A stretch of 61,798 nucleotides of DNA. It comes from Candidatus Schekmanbacteria bacterium. GTDB lineage: Bacteria; CSSED10-310; JACPHN01. Below are positions 7,933 to 16,381 of the stretch, piece after piece. Every line of letters starts with the position of its first letter. Position 1 is the stretch's first letter. The position numbers and the translations under genes are program-made. Below the pieces are notes generated by a model, which saw only the letters and a list, made by a program, of their open reading frames with translations, was not told the origin of the DNA and ran no database searches. The DNA lies in NCBI GenBank assembly GCA_016188575.1, contig JACPHN010000132.1, forward strand, positions 1-61,798, given 5' to 3'.

Positions 7933-9072
7933 TCAGAGCGCGTGCAGCGCGTCCACAGGCCGCAGCCGCGCAGCGCGAACCGCCGGGACCCCACCGCTGA
8001 CCGCCCCGATTCCGATCGCGATGAGCAGGCCCATCGCATACGCCCACAGGGGAACGTGAAACGTCGGCGCAAAGCTCGCCAGCGCCGACTTGAGACCCGA
8101 CTCGAGCCCCAGAGTCATCGCGAAGCCGAGCGCCGCTCCAAGCAGAGCGATCGTTTCCGATTCGACCAGGACCAGCGCTCCCACGGTGCCGGCGGTAAAC
8201 CCCAGCGCGCGCTGTATGCCTAGCTCCGAGGTCCGTTCCTGAGCCGACATCATGGTCGTATTGATGGCAACCATGCTCATGGCCAGAAACACCGCGGCGC
8301 CAATGACCATCAGCAGGAGCTGCACGTTTCCCATCATTGTGGCAAAGCTCAGGCTGAACGCCTTCTCGGTTTCCGTCCGGGTCTGGGCCGTGGCGTTTTC
8401 AAAGAGCGCATCAATTGTCTTGGCAATGTCTCCGGCCTGTTCCGGGTCGCGAACCTGAACCATGAAAAACCCGACGGCATCCTGCGCGATGCGTTCGCTC
8501 AGATACTCCCAATGGAAAAACATCTGCGTATCGTCGTAGGCATCCTGATCAACGGTGTAGATCGCGCGGATGGTGAAATCCCACAGGCCTGGATAGATGT
8601 CTCCCTTGAGCTGGATCTGGTCACCGACCTTCAGGCCGAAACGATCCGCCGTGGACTTGCCGATGGCGCAGGCACCGCGATCGCGCAGGAATGCGTCCCG
8701 CTCCGCGGCGGACATGCGGTATTCGGGGTACATGGCGAGAAACCGCTCCGCCTGGACAGCGAAGCGCGCGAAGAAATTCTCGGGCCGCATGTAGACGCCC
8801 TGGAACCAGTTGCCTCCCGCCACGGTCTGCACGCCGGGGAGCGCAGAAATCTTGGCGCCGTAGCTCAGGGGCAGCGGAAACACCAGACTGACCTTGTTGC
8901 GCGTCACCAGTCGCGCCGCGTCCGAAACCTCGGAGGCGGACGTGAAGGCCGCCTGGATTCCGATCAGGAGTGAAATCAAGAGAATCGCCAGGGCGACCAC
9001 CAAGATGGTCAAGCTGTTGCGCAGCCGGTTACGGCGAACAATGTTGGCCAGGATGAGGGGAAGGTACTTCAT
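7933..9072 (-). CDS. ABC transporter permease, FtsX/MacB type (first)
   Basis: A 379-aa permease paired with the gene at 6742. It has an N-terminal helix (SLTILVVALAILLISLLIG), a large periplasmic domain, and three C-terminal helices including LLLMVIGAAVFLAMSMVAI. The SAQERTSELGIQRALGFT segment, a cytoplasmic coupling motif of MacB-like permeases, sits before helix 3. Its ATG overlaps the stop of the ATPase gene by four bases (ATGA), indicating translational coupling. In the other frame much longer reading frames exist, but only this product has membrane topology and family match. Confidence 0.88.
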   Translation of the reverse strand: MKYLPLILANIVRRNRLRNSLTILVVALAILLISLLIGIQAAFTSASEVSDAARLVTRNKVSLVFPLPLSYGAKISALPGVQTVAGGNWFQGVYMRPENFFARFAVQAERFLAMYPEYRMSAAERDAFLRDRGACAIGKSTADRFGLKVGDQIQLKGDIYPGLWDFTIRAIYTVDQDAYDDTQMFFHWEYLSERIAQDAVGFFMVQVRDPEQAGDIAKTIDALFENATAQTRTETEKAFSLSFATMMGNVQLLLMVIGAAVFLAMSMVAINTTMMSAQERTSELGIQRALGFTAGTVGALVLVESETIALLGAALGFAMTLGLESGLKSALASFAPTFHVPLWAYAMGLLIAIGIGAVSGGVPAVRAARLRPVDALHAL

Positions 9073-9755
9073 GCCGAGCTTTCCTGCAGCACGACGCGCC
9101 CACTCTCGAGCATGAGGCGGCGACCGGCGCGGCGCGCGGCAGCCGCGTCGTGAGTGACCATGACAATGGTCTTGCCGTGCTTGTCGTTCAGCAGCGCCAG
9201 GATGCCGAGAATTTCCTCGCTCGTAGCGCGATCGAGGTCCCCCGTGGGTTCGTCGGCAAGCAAGATGCGCGGGTCGGTCACCAGCGCGCGGGCAATGGCG
9301 ACGCGCTGTTCCTGGCCACCGGACAGCTCGTTGGGGTAATGGTCCTTGCGGTCCCCGAGGCCGACGATGTCGAGCGCGAGCTCGGCGCGCTGCCGCCTCT
9401 CCTTGCGACCGAGCCCGGTCAACAGCAGCGGGAGCTCCACGTTGCGCACGGCGTTGAGCACGGGAATGAGGTTGTAGAGCTGGAAAATCAGGCCGATGTT
9501 GCGAGTGCGCCACTTGGTGCGAGCGCGCTCGCTCATGCTGCCGAGGTCAGCGCCCGCCACGCTCAGCGTGCCACTGGTCGCTTCGTCCAGCCCCGCCATC
9601 AGGTTCAGAAGGGTGCTCTTTCCCGAGCCCGACGGCCCCATGAGAGCCACAAACTCGCCTTCGGAAACGTTCAAGTCCACTCCATGTAGCACGGGCACCC
9701 GGGTCTTGGCGCGATAGTAGTCCTTGCTGAGCCCGCGTGCCTCGACGATTCCCAT
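9069..9755 (-). CDS. ABC transporter ATP-binding protein, MacB/LolD type
   Basis: A 228-aa ATPase. Walker A is GPSGSGKST, the signature is [15 protein letters not shown], Walker B is [12 protein letters not shown], and the H-loop is MVTHD. The length and the GDLD ending are typical of the LolD/MacB/DevA subfamily. I chose the ATG at 9755 ([14 protein letters not shown]), which starts right at the first beta strand, instead of an upstream start that would add 54 unrelated residues. It lies 13 bases after the adaptor gene and overlaps the next permease by 4 bases. Confidence 0.92.
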   Translation of the reverse strand: MGIVEARGLSKDYYRAKTRVPVLHGVDLNVSEGEFVALMGPSGSGKSTLLNLMAGLDEATSGTLSVAGADLGSMSERARTKWRTRNIGLIFQLYNLIPVLNAVRNVELPLLLTGLGRKERRQRAELALDIVGLGDRKDHYPNELSGGQEQRVAIARALVTDPRILLADEPTGDLDRATSEEILGILALLNDKHGKTIVMVTHDAAAARRAGRRLMLESGRVVLQESSA

Positions 9756-9768
9756 CACTCCCCCTTCC

Positions 9769-11019
9769 TCATGGCAAGACCTTGACGAGATCTCCCTCGC
9801 CGAGATCGGCAGGCGCTTCGAGAATAACCCGGTCTGTCGGCGCCAGCCCCGCCAGGATCTCGATTTGGCGGTCGCCGTCGGCGCCGGTTCTGACGGCACG
9901 CTTGCTGACATGCTCATCCCTGAGCACGAACACGAAGACGTCCGATCCTTCTCGGCGCAGGGCGCGCCGGTCCAGGAACGCCCGCTCCGCGGCGGCCGCC
10001 GTCCCCTCCTTCAATTCCACTTCCGGCGCGAGAAACGTGATCCTGGCGCCCATTTCAGGCAGGACGCTCGCGTCTGGGTCGAGAATGTCCACGCGCACCT
10101 CGATCGAAGCTTTCTCGCGATTCGCGGTCGGCACGATTTGCCGCACTTTCCCCCGAAACGGCCGGTCCGCGTAGGCGTCGAGCACGACCTGCGCTGCGTC
10201 CCCGACGTGCACGCGCGAGATATACGCCTCGGCAACGTCGACTTGGGCCTCGAGCGCTTCCAAGTTGGCGATCGTCACAATCCCTTGGGAGGAGGTCGCG
10301 TCACCCGAGCTGAAGCCCGGCCCTACGGCCTCGCCGATTTCCGCGTCCTTGCGAACGACGATGCCGTCGAAAGGCGCGCGGACAATCGTATGCTCGAGCT
10401 CCACGTCAGCGGCCGCGCGACTCGCGCTCGCGGCGGCGATCTCCGCCACGAGCGCTGCGAGCCGCGACTCGCTGCTCCGCATGCGCGCCTCCGCATCATC
10501 GAGCTCTTGCTCGGTAGATATTCCCTGGGAAAAGAGATTCTGCTGCCGCGCCAGCGCCTTTCGGGCGTTGGCGAGCTCGGTCTCTTCAACCTGCAGCGTG
10601 CGCTCGGAGACTGCCAATGCCGCCCTTGCGGATTCGAGACTGACCTCCGCGCGGTCGCGCTCGAGGCGAGCCAGCTCCTGGCCGCGCCGGACGCGGTCCC
10701 CGAGATCCACGAACAGCTCCGCGAGCGTCCCCGCCGTGCGCGCCGCCACAGCAGCCGTTTGCCGCGTCGCCACGTAGCCGTTCGCAGTCAGGACACCCGC
10801 CTCGGCCGCCGGCGCGCCAGGCCGCTGCACGATGAGTTGCGTCGTGGTGACCTCGGACGCGCCGACGCGCTCCCACCCCATCAGAAACGGCGCGCCAATG
10901 ACGGCGCCGCCGATTGTGACCAGCGAGAGCGCGAGCACCACACCCCACGGCCGCTTTGGGCGGCGCTCCGCCTCCGATATGGCCAGAGCATTCAGTTGTT
11001 GCAGGCGCTGCTCACTCAT
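9769..11019 (-). CDS. Periplasmic adaptor (HlyD/MacA family) of ABC exporter
   Basis: A 416-aa membrane fusion protein. It has one N-terminal transmembrane helix (~residues 24-48), a first lipoyl half (VAARTAGTLAELFVDLGDRVRRG), a long alpha-hairpin coiled coil (~115-205), the second lipoyl half (VRAPFDGIVVRKDAEIGEAV) and a beta-barrel/membrane-proximal end. It is first in the minus-strand unit with the ATPase and two permeases and should link them to an outer-membrane TolC-like channel, which is not encoded in this window. GGAAGTGG lies upstream of the ATG. Upstream (11020-11430) is a repeat-bearing gap shared with the divergent pfp gene. Confidence 0.9.
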   Translation of the reverse strand: MSEQRLQQLNALAISEAERRPKRPWGVVLALSLVTIGGAVIGAPFLMGWERVGASEVTTTQLIVQRPGAPAAEAGVLTANGYVATRQTAAVAARTAGTLAELFVDLGDRVRRGQELARLERDRAEVSLESARAALAVSERTLQVEETELANARKALARQQNLFSQGISTEQELDDAEARMRSSESRLAALVAEIAAASASRAAADVELEHTIVRAPFDGIVVRKDAEIGEAVGPGFSSGDATSSQGIVTIANLEALEAQVDVAEAYISRVHVGDAAQVVLDAYADRPFRGKVRQIVPTANREKASIEVRVDILDPDASVLPEMGARITFLAPEVELKEGTAAAAERAFLDRRALRREGSDVFVFVLRDEHVSKRAVRTGADGDRQIEILAGLAPTDRVILEAPADLGEGDLVKVLP

Positions 11020-11254
11020 GAGACCACTTCCGGCACGACCACCCTGCTCAACCAGCGCGACTCCAAAGGCGCCTCATCCATTCGTGAGCCGGTCCAAACC
11101 CCGTCCGAACATGTCGCCGGCCAGAAGGCCGGCATCTTTATCGGTATGTTAGCTCCCCGGCCGGGACCTCCGCAACGCCGCCGCGCACGGCTGCGAATGC
11201 CAGTCCTCTCCACCGCCTGTTCGACGTCGACGCGACAGCGTCCCCTCCGTCCCT

Positions 11255-11340
11255 CCTCCCGCTTGCGGGAGAGGTGAGGTATGAGGCATTCGTGATGCGC
11301 CTTCCGCACAGCTCGCAGGCGAGCCGGCGGTGGATTTCGG
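11255..11340 (+). repeat. Dispersed intergenic palindromic repeat, copy 2
   Basis: The clearest copy: a GC-rich palindrome (CCTCCCGC, TT, GCGGGAGAGG), GGTGAGG, a GATGCGCCTTCCGC block, an AGCTCGCAGGCGAG block and a GGCGGTGGATTTC end. It aligns over its full length with the reverse complement of 4421-4510. Confidence 0.8.
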
Positions 11341-11353
11341 ACCGCCACAGGCA

Positions 11354-11382
11354 TTGCGGCAGTCGACGGGTGCCGGTACACT
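11354..11382 (+). promoter_or_regulatory. Possible promoter for pfp
   Basis: TTGCGG (11354-11359), 17-base spacer, TACACT (11377-11382), about 50 bases before the GTG start. Weak match. Confidence 0.3.
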
Positions 11383-11430
11383 TTCTTCCGAGACTGGCTC
11401 GCAGCAAGGTCACCGGAAAGGGGACATTAC

Positions 11431-12699
11431 GTGCTTTTCGGCAAAGATGCCAAGGACAAGATTCTGGCAATCGTCGTCGGTGGCGGCCCGGCGCCGGGGA
11501 TCAACGGCGTCATCAGCTCGGCGACGATCGAAGCAATAAACGACGGCTGGACGGTGTTCGGTGTCTACGACGGCTTCAAGTGGCTGGCCGATGGCGACAT
11601 CGGCCAGGTCAAGCAACTGGCGATCGCGGACGTGTCCCGGATTCACTTCAACGGGGGCTCGATCATCCGCACGTCGCGCGCGAATCCAACGAAAAAGCCG
11701 GAGCAAGTTGAGATGGTCGTCCGTGCGCTCGAGGAGCTCGGCGTTACCGCCCTTCTCACCATCGGCGGAGATGACACGGCGTTCTCGGCGTGGACCGTCG
11801 AACAGCGGTCAGCGGGCAGGGTGCGCGTGGTGCACGTTCCCAAAACTATCGACAATGACCTGCCGCTGCCCGGCGGGGTCTCGACGTTTGGGTTCCAGAC
11901 CGCCCGCCACGTCGGCACGAACATTATCCGCAACATCATGGAGGATGCGATGACCACGGGTCGCTGGTATCTGATCACCGCCATGGGGCGGAAAACCGGC
12001 CACCTGACCCTGGGCATCTGCAAGGCCGCCGGCGCGACGCTTGCCATCATCAGCGAGGAGTTTCCCGCCGGCCCCGTGCGACTCTCCCACCTGTGCGATA
12101 TCCTCGAGTGCTCCATCTTGAAGCGCAAAGCCATGGGGCGCAACGACGGAGTCGCGATCCTCGCCGAGGGCATCCTCGAGAGACTCGATCCGGAAGAGTT
12201 GAAGAAAACCGGCCATGTAGAGTACGACGATTTCGGTAACCTCCGCCTGCGTGAGCTCGATCTCGGCAAGCTCGTTCGCGACGAGCTGCGACGGCGTTTC
12301 GCCGAGCGCGGCGAATCCTTCACGATCATCGACAAGGAGGTCGGCTACGAGCTGCGATGCGCGCCCCCGATCCCGTTCGACATCGCCTACACGCGCGAGC
12401 TCGGTTTCGGCGCGGTAAAGTTCTTGCGGCAGGGTGGTAGCGGCGCGATGATCTGCATTGTCGAAGGCAAGCTCTACCCCATCCCGCTCGCCCACCTCAT
12501 GGACCACACAACCGGCCGGATCTCGCTCCGCTACGTCGACTGCCGCGCCGAAACCTACGAAGTCGCCCGCCGCTACATGATCCGCCTCAATGCCGGTGAC
12601 CTCGGCGATGCGGCTTTGCTCGAGAAACTGGCCGCGGCCGCGAAATCCACACCCGAGGAGTTTCGCAACCGCTACGGCTACCTGGTCCAGACGGTCTGA
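11431..12699 (+). CDS. pfp: Pyrophosphate-dependent 6-phosphofructokinase
   Basis: A 422-aa phosphofructokinase of glycolysis. Donor specificity can be read from two motifs: GGDDT (residues 112-116) has Asp where ATP enzymes have Gly (GGDGS), and PKTIDND (137-143) has Lys where ATP enzymes have Gly. Both are the pyrophosphate-type states, so the enzyme should interconvert fructose 6-phosphate + PPi and fructose 1,6-bisphosphate + Pi reversibly. The start is GTG at 11431, with a GGAAAGGGGA Shine-Dalgarno region. CoaX follows 19 bases downstream. The same window encodes a membrane PPase, consistent with active PPi metabolism. Confidence 0.92.
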   Translation: MLFGKDAKDKILAIVVGGGPAPGINGVISSATIEAINDGWTVFGVYDGFKWLADGDIGQVKQLAIADVSRIHFNGGSIIRTSRANPTKKPEQVEMVVRALEELGVTALLTIGGDDTAFSAWTVEQRSAGRVRVVHVPKTIDNDLPLPGGVSTFGFQTARHVGTNIIRNIMEDAMTTGRWYLITAMGRKTGHLTLGICKAAGATLAIISEEFPAGPVRLSHLCDILECSILKRKAMGRNDGVAILAEGILERLDPEELKKTGHVEYDDFGNLRLRELDLGKLVRDELRRRFAERGESFTIIDKEVGYELRCAPPIPFDIAYTRELGFGAVKFLRQGGSGAMICIVEGKLYPIPLAHLMDHTTGRISLRYVDCRAETYEVARRYMIRLNAGDLGDAALLEKLAAAAKSTPEEFRNRYGYLVQTV

Positions 12700-12718
12700 C
12701 CCGCGGGAAGCGCAGCCC

Positions 12719-13507
12719 ATGCTATTTGCTGTAGACATCGGCAATACCTCCACGCACGTCGCGGTTTTCGACCATGGCGTGCTGAGCCTCTCCTATCGAT
12801 TCCGCACCGAGACTTTTCGCTCGGCAGATGAATACGCGGTTACCCTGGCGCAGCTCTTGAGCCTGCACGGACGCCGGCTCGAGCACGTGGAAGGAGCCGC
12901 CATTTGCTGCGTGGTGCCGCAGTCTCTGGCAGAGATCTGCGCGTTTTTCCGCACCTACGCGCACTGTGATCCGTTTGTGCTGGACCACACCGTGAAGCTG
13001 CCCATTCGGCTTGCCGTCGATCACCCGGCAGAGGTCGGAGCGGATCGCATCGCCAACGCCGCGGAAGCCTTCGCGCGTTTTCGCGCCGCGACCGTAGTAA
13101 TTGACTTCGGAACGGCGACGACGTTTGACGTCGTCGACGGCGGCGGCGCCTACCGCGGAGGCGTCATTACGCCGGGAATCACGCTGTCGGCGGAGGCGCT
13201 CTGGAGCCACACCGCGAAGCTGCCGCGGGTCGATGTGCGCAAGCCCGCGTCGGTGGTGGGCGCGAGCACGGTCGAGAGCATTCGGGCGGGGCTCTACTAC
13301 GGGCACCTGTCGCTCATCGAAGGGATCCTTGGGAGAACCGCGCAGGAGCTCGGAACGCGCCCCAAGGTGCTGGGTACTGGCGGCTACGCGCCGATGTTCG
13401 CGGCCGAGACGGATTGGTTCGACGCCGTGGATGAAGAAGTGACGCTGCGCGGGCTCCTGAGGATTCGGGAGATAAATGCCGCCGAGGAAGCTCCGTTTTC
13501 CGCGTGA
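12719..13507 (+). CDS. coaX: Type III pantothenate kinase
   Basis: A 262-aa CoaX, which phosphorylates pantothenate in the first step of coenzyme A synthesis. Visible motifs are the N-terminal phosphate loop DIGNTSTHVAVF, the GADRIANA motif, DFGTATTFDVV and GGVITPGI. Type III enzymes differ from CoaA in being insensitive to CoA feedback and needing a monovalent cation. ATG 12719 puts the phosphate loop at the very N-terminus as in all CoaX; a longer frame upstream is discarded. It lies 19 bases after pfp and is probably co-transcribed with it. Confidence 0.94.
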   Translation: MLFAVDIGNTSTHVAVFDHGVLSLSYRFRTETFRSADEYAVTLAQLLSLHGRRLEHVEGAAICCVVPQSLAEICAFFRTYAHCDPFVLDHTVKLPIRLAVDHPAEVGADRIANAAEAFARFRAATVVIDFGTATTFDVVDGGGAYRGGVITPGITLSAEALWSHTAKLPRVDVRKPASVVGASTVESIRAGLYYGHLSLIEGILGRTAQELGTRPKVLGTGGYAPMFAAETDWFDAVDEEVTLRGLLRIREINAAEEAPFSA

Positions 13508-13532
13508 CTGCGGTTGCGCAGAAGGTTGAGAA

Positions 13533-14231
13533 GTGACCGATACCGCGGCCGGCAGCTTTGTCGAGCAGGCGGCCTGCCTGCTGGAAGATCTGGGCGTCGG
13601 GTCGGCGTTCTTGAGCCCGGCGGATGTCGCTCTGTTGGAGGAATGGGAGCAGAAAGGCGCGACGCTGGAGATTCTCGAGCGGGGAGCTCGCGCGGTCCTC
13701 GACAGGGAGCAGGCGGCTTCCGGCGGTGCTCCGGCAAAGGTGGGGCGCAAGCGCAAGATTCCGCTGTCCAAGGTGCGCCGGCACGTAGAGGAGCGCATTC
13801 GCCTGGCCCGAGTCGTGGGCAGCGGCAGGTGGAGCGCGGAGCTCGCCCCGGCATCCGACGCCGCGCCGGATGCGTCCCCGCTCGATGCGTGGCGGCGCGC
13901 TCTGGACGCGGCGCGCGCAAGCCTGGCGCCCGACCTTTTTGCGGCGCTGGACGAGGCGCTCTCGGCGGTGGCGGCGGTGGTCCAGGCCGGCGCGCTCTGC
14001 GAAGAAGTGTGCACTTTCGACGAGGCGGTCGACGCGATACTGCTGCGAGCCGCCCCAGAAGGCATCCGGGCACAGGCCGAGCGCGACACGCAGGCCCGCC
14101 TGGCGAGGTATCGCGGGCATCTTCGCCCGGACGCCCTGGCGGCCGCGGGCAGGCGCGAGCTGGCGGACGCGTTGCGCCGGGCGTTCGCGTTACCGCGGTT
14201 GACCGCCCTGTGGATCACCGGCAGCAGGTAG
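13533..14231 (+). CDS. Hypothetical protein, mostly helical
   Basis: A 232-aa protein of unknown function, 25 bases downstream of coaX with a GTG start. The N-terminal ~60 residues (LSPADVALLEEWEQKGATLEILERGARAVLDR) look like a small helical module, followed by a basic linker (GRKRKIPLSKVRRHVEERI) and a helical, Ala/Arg/Leu-rich C-terminal half. There is no signal peptide or membrane helix. Codon use matches the neighbours, and the reading frame is bounded by a plausible overlapping operon arrangement, so I believe that it is real. The function cannot be assigned. Confidence 0.65.
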   Translation: MTDTAAGSFVEQAACLLEDLGVGSAFLSPADVALLEEWEQKGATLEILERGARAVLDREQAASGGAPAKVGRKRKIPLSKVRRHVEERIRLARVVGSGRWSAELAPASDAAPDASPLDAWRRALDAARASLAPDLFAALDEALSAVAAVVQAGALCEEVCTFDEAVDAILLRAAPEGIRAQAERDTQARLARYRGHLRPDALAAAGRRELADALRRAFALPRLTALWITGSR

Positions 14232-14460
14232 GCGAGCGGTGCTCCGCGCTCCACCCTGGCGGGCCGATCCCGAGGAACCGGTCAGAAAGGAGCGCTTCGC
14301 CACCCCGCAGCAAGGGCACACGTTCCGCGACGTCGGCGGAATGGCGAAGCGCCAGGTGCACCGTCCCGCATCCGCGCCCCAAGGTGGTGCTCATTCGGCC
14401 GTTCCGCCTGCAGTGGTCAGCGTGAGGCGGAACCGCGGGGCGCGGGCGGGGCTGGCGGTT
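14232..14460. other. Convergent gap with two perfect hairpins
   Basis: Between convergent genes. GCGCTTCGCCA (14292-14302) is repeated in inverse at 14342-14352, and GTTCCGCCT (14401-14409) pairs with AGGCGGAAC (14425-14433) across a 15-base loop. Neither is followed by a T tract, so termination here, if any, is not of the classical type. Confidence 0.5.
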
Positions 14461-15549
14461 CTAGGATTGAGCGGGTTGAGCCTGCCCGCTCTTGTTCGGG
14501 CGGTAGTAGGCCGCGACGTCCTTCAGGCGGCGCGACTTGCTGGCAACAACCGCGGTGCTGCGCAGCCTTCCGGTCTTCGGGTCGCGATCCTCGGTGTTGC
14601 CGGACATGGTTTCCACCGTTCCGTTTTCGTTGACCTTGGTGACGACAGAGTGATGGTATGGATAGTTCTTCTCGACGATAACGTCACCGACCTGGACAGA
14701 CTTCTCGAACTTGGCTCGATCTTCCTTGTACGTCTTGGGATTCGTGAACTGCGGCTCATCGACGCGGGTCACATCGCCTGTCATCTTCCCCGCGTCCTTC
14801 CCACCCAGATTCCACCGTGCGTCGACTCCCGCGTCCCGCAGGGTTTTCGTCGCCCAAATACCACACCAGTCCCGGCCGTCCGGCTTCAGCTTGCCCTGGG
14901 GGTTCTTCGTGTAGTAACTTTCCTTGTCCTGTGCTTGCTGCCCGGTTGCCTCTTCATAAGTCTTCTTTAGCTCATCCCAGCCCTTGGGCTTGCCATCGGC
15001 GCCTGTCTGGCTCGGGTCAATGGATCCTTCTTTCTTCTCTGCTTCTTCCTTGATCTTCTTCTGAACGGGTGACAGATTGGCATCATCGGGCTTCGCGTCT
15101 CCCGTGCCGTGCGTGGCCAAAGCGGGGTCAAATCCGCTGCCCGCACCATCCGGTAGCGCTTGTTTCGGGGTATCGGGCACGGCACCTTTGAGCTCACTTG
15201 GGTCCACGCCGTTGCCGTTCGTGCCGTTCGCTGCGCTCTTGAGCCGGGTGCCGACCTCGGCGCAGGAACGGTCGATGGATGCCGTGAGGTCGGGCCGCTC
15301 GGCGGTTTCGCTGGTGGCCGAGGTGCCATTCGCTCCGCCCTCGAGGCCCGCGCGCGCGATCCCCAGGCTGTCCGGCGCCGCGACCTCCTCGTAGCTATCC
15401 GTGCGCCCCACCGCTCCTGCGTCGCCGCCCTCCTCGGGGACCTCGACCTGCACCGCCGATGCGCTCTGGGTCTCTGCTGAAGCCTGCGTCTCGCCGGTCT
15501 CTGGCCATGTGGTAGTTGGTGAGGGGGCCGCTTGCACTTCCATGGACAT
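14461..15549 (-). CDS. CHAP/NlpC-like domain protein with disordered N-terminus
   Basis: A 362-aa protein. Residues ~1-190 are low-complexity Ala/Glu/Thr/Ser/Gly sequence with no signal peptide. Residues ~230-345 carry a papain-like amidase fold: the candidate catalytic Cys in DWCGIWATKTL, then VGDVIVEKN, the candidate His in PYHHSVVTKVNENGTVETMSGN, and a basic C-terminal strand. CHAP/NlpC enzymes usually cleave peptidoglycan peptides or glutathionylspermidine-like amides. The start ATG 15549 has a perfect GGAGGAAACC Shine-Dalgarno sequence; longer upstream frames are spurious. Absence of a Sec signal suggests a cytoplasmic role or delivery by a specialised secretion system. The TTGTACAA pair at 15797-15824 lies in its upstream region. 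Confidence 0.8.
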   Translation of the reverse strand: MSMEVQAAPSPTTTWPETGETQASAETQSASAVQVEVPEEGGDAGAVGRTDSYEEVAAPDSLGIARAGLEGGANGTSATSETAERPDLTASIDRSCAEVGTRLKSAANGTNGNGVDPSELKGAVPDTPKQALPDGAGSGFDPALATHGTGDAKPDDANLSPVQKKIKEEAEKKEGSIDPSQTGADGKPKGWDELKKTYEEATGQQAQDKESYYTKNPQGKLKPDGRDWCGIWATKTLRDAGVDARWNLGGKDAGKMTGDVTRVDEPQFTNPKTYKEDRAKFEKSVQVGDVIVEKNYPYHHSVVTKVNENGTVETMSGNTEDRDPKTGRLRSTAVVASKSRRLKDVAAYYRPNKSGQAQPAQS

Positions 15550-15699
15550 TGGTTTCCTCCAGTGTGGTCTCGTAGTCGTTGACCGTGCGGTGCTGGCGCT
15601 CAGTCGGGCGCCGCCTCTTTTCGTGCATGACCGGAGCTTTGCAAATCCGGCGCCATCGCGGTGCGCAAGCTCGTTGAGAGAGGCGCTGCGGCAAGCAGC

Positions 15700-15785
15700 A
15701 CCGCAGTGTGGCGCAGCGCCCGCGCGCGGGGAGGGATGGAGGGGACGCGGTCGCCGCGACTCCGACCAGGCGGTGGATTCAAGCT
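15700..15785 (+). repeat. Dispersed repeat, partial copy 3
   Basis: A degenerate copy recognisable by its GGGGAGGGATGGAGGGGACG run and the GGCGGTGGATTCAAGCTCG end. It abuts the TTGTACAA pair. Confidence 0.5.
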
Positions 15786-15796
15786 CGCGCGCCGAA

Positions 15797-15824
15797 TTGT
15801 ACAAGATGGCGTCATCTTGTACAA
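15797..15824. promoter_or_regulatory. TTGTACAA pair, 20-bp spacing (site A)
   Basis: Two palindromic octamers, 15797-15804 and 15817-15824, form a perfect 12-bp inverted repeat (TTGTACAAGATG, GCGT, CATCTTGTACAA). The geometry equals TTGTAC-N17-TACAAA on plus and TTGTAC-N17-TACAAT on minus, so it could be a symmetric pair of promoters or an operator. It lies between the CHAP-like gene and the AAA+ regulator. Confidence 0.65.
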
Positions 15825-16119
15825 ATGCCGCTCCCGCGCCCTGGCGTCAGAACACGCGCGCGCGAGCCCGACGCCATTCCTGCGCGTCAACGACGTCTGG
15901 CGACGCGCCGCGCGGGAGTCTGCCGGTCCCGCGGCCGCCGCCATCACCGCAGTGATGCCCTACGCCCGCCGGCCACATTGGCAGCAGTGCAAAGATGCCG
16001 ATTGCCACCTCGCCGCTATTCTCGCGACGCCGCCTCGCATCGTAACCATGGTCCCCGCGCCGTGATGCAGACAGCATGGGGCGCCGTGGCGCCGCAACCA
16101 GATACCGGCGCTCGTGGCG

Positions 16120-16290
16120 CGCGACCGGCCACCCTCCCACCTCGTCTCCCCCGATTCGGGGGAGGCAGGGAGGGGGGCGTGACCGTACTAGTGTTGCTGC
16201 GTGGCCGCGGCGGTTACGCCCGCCGGCGCCTGTCGCCCGCAGCGGCCCGCTCTGGGCGCCCCTGCGTGGTGGATTCAGGACCATCCATCC
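16120..16290 (+). repeat. Dispersed repeat, copy 4 (divergent)
   Basis: A palindrome CTCCCCC-GATT-CGGGGGAG near 16145-16163 and a GGTGGATTCAGG end at 16268-16279, in the same order as the full copies but with a different middle. Confidence 0.45.
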
Positions 16291-16312
16291 GCTTGCGCGT
16301 CCCCGGTCGCCG

Positions 16313-16320
16313 TTGTACAA
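16313..16320. promoter_or_regulatory. Single TTGTACAA (site B)
   Basis: One exact octamer 61 bases before the AAA+ regulator start, flanked by CGCCG and CGGCG arms that could form a small hairpin around it. Confidence 0.45.
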
Positions 16321-16381
16321 ACTCTCGGCGAGATCTCCCAATCCTCATCGCGGAGAAAGCGGCTCGGTGTGCCCGGAGTGG

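Larger units (their letters stand above)
11020..11430. other. Divergent intergenic region with repeat and promoter
   Basis: About 410 bases between the exporter unit (minus) and pfp (plus). It contains a full plus-orientation copy of the dispersed palindromic repeat (11255-11340) and a promoter-like sequence at 11354-11382. Confidence 0.6.
15550..16381. other. 830-base divergent intergenic regulatory region
   Basis: A non-coding stretch between the CHAP-like gene (minus) and the AAA+ regulator (plus). It contains two partial dispersed repeats (ending GGCGGTGGATTC at 15769-15780 and GGTGGATTCA near 16268), a CTCCCCC/GGGGGAG palindrome near 16145-16163, the TTGTACAA pair at 15797-15824 and a single TTGTACAA at 16313-16320. 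No convincing small gene is seen. Confidence 0.65.

Noticed and set aside
9724-11277. 517-residue plus-strand frame opposite the exporter adaptor gene
   Set aside because: The minus-strand product is a clear membrane fusion protein in an operon; the plus frame is a GC-driven shadow.
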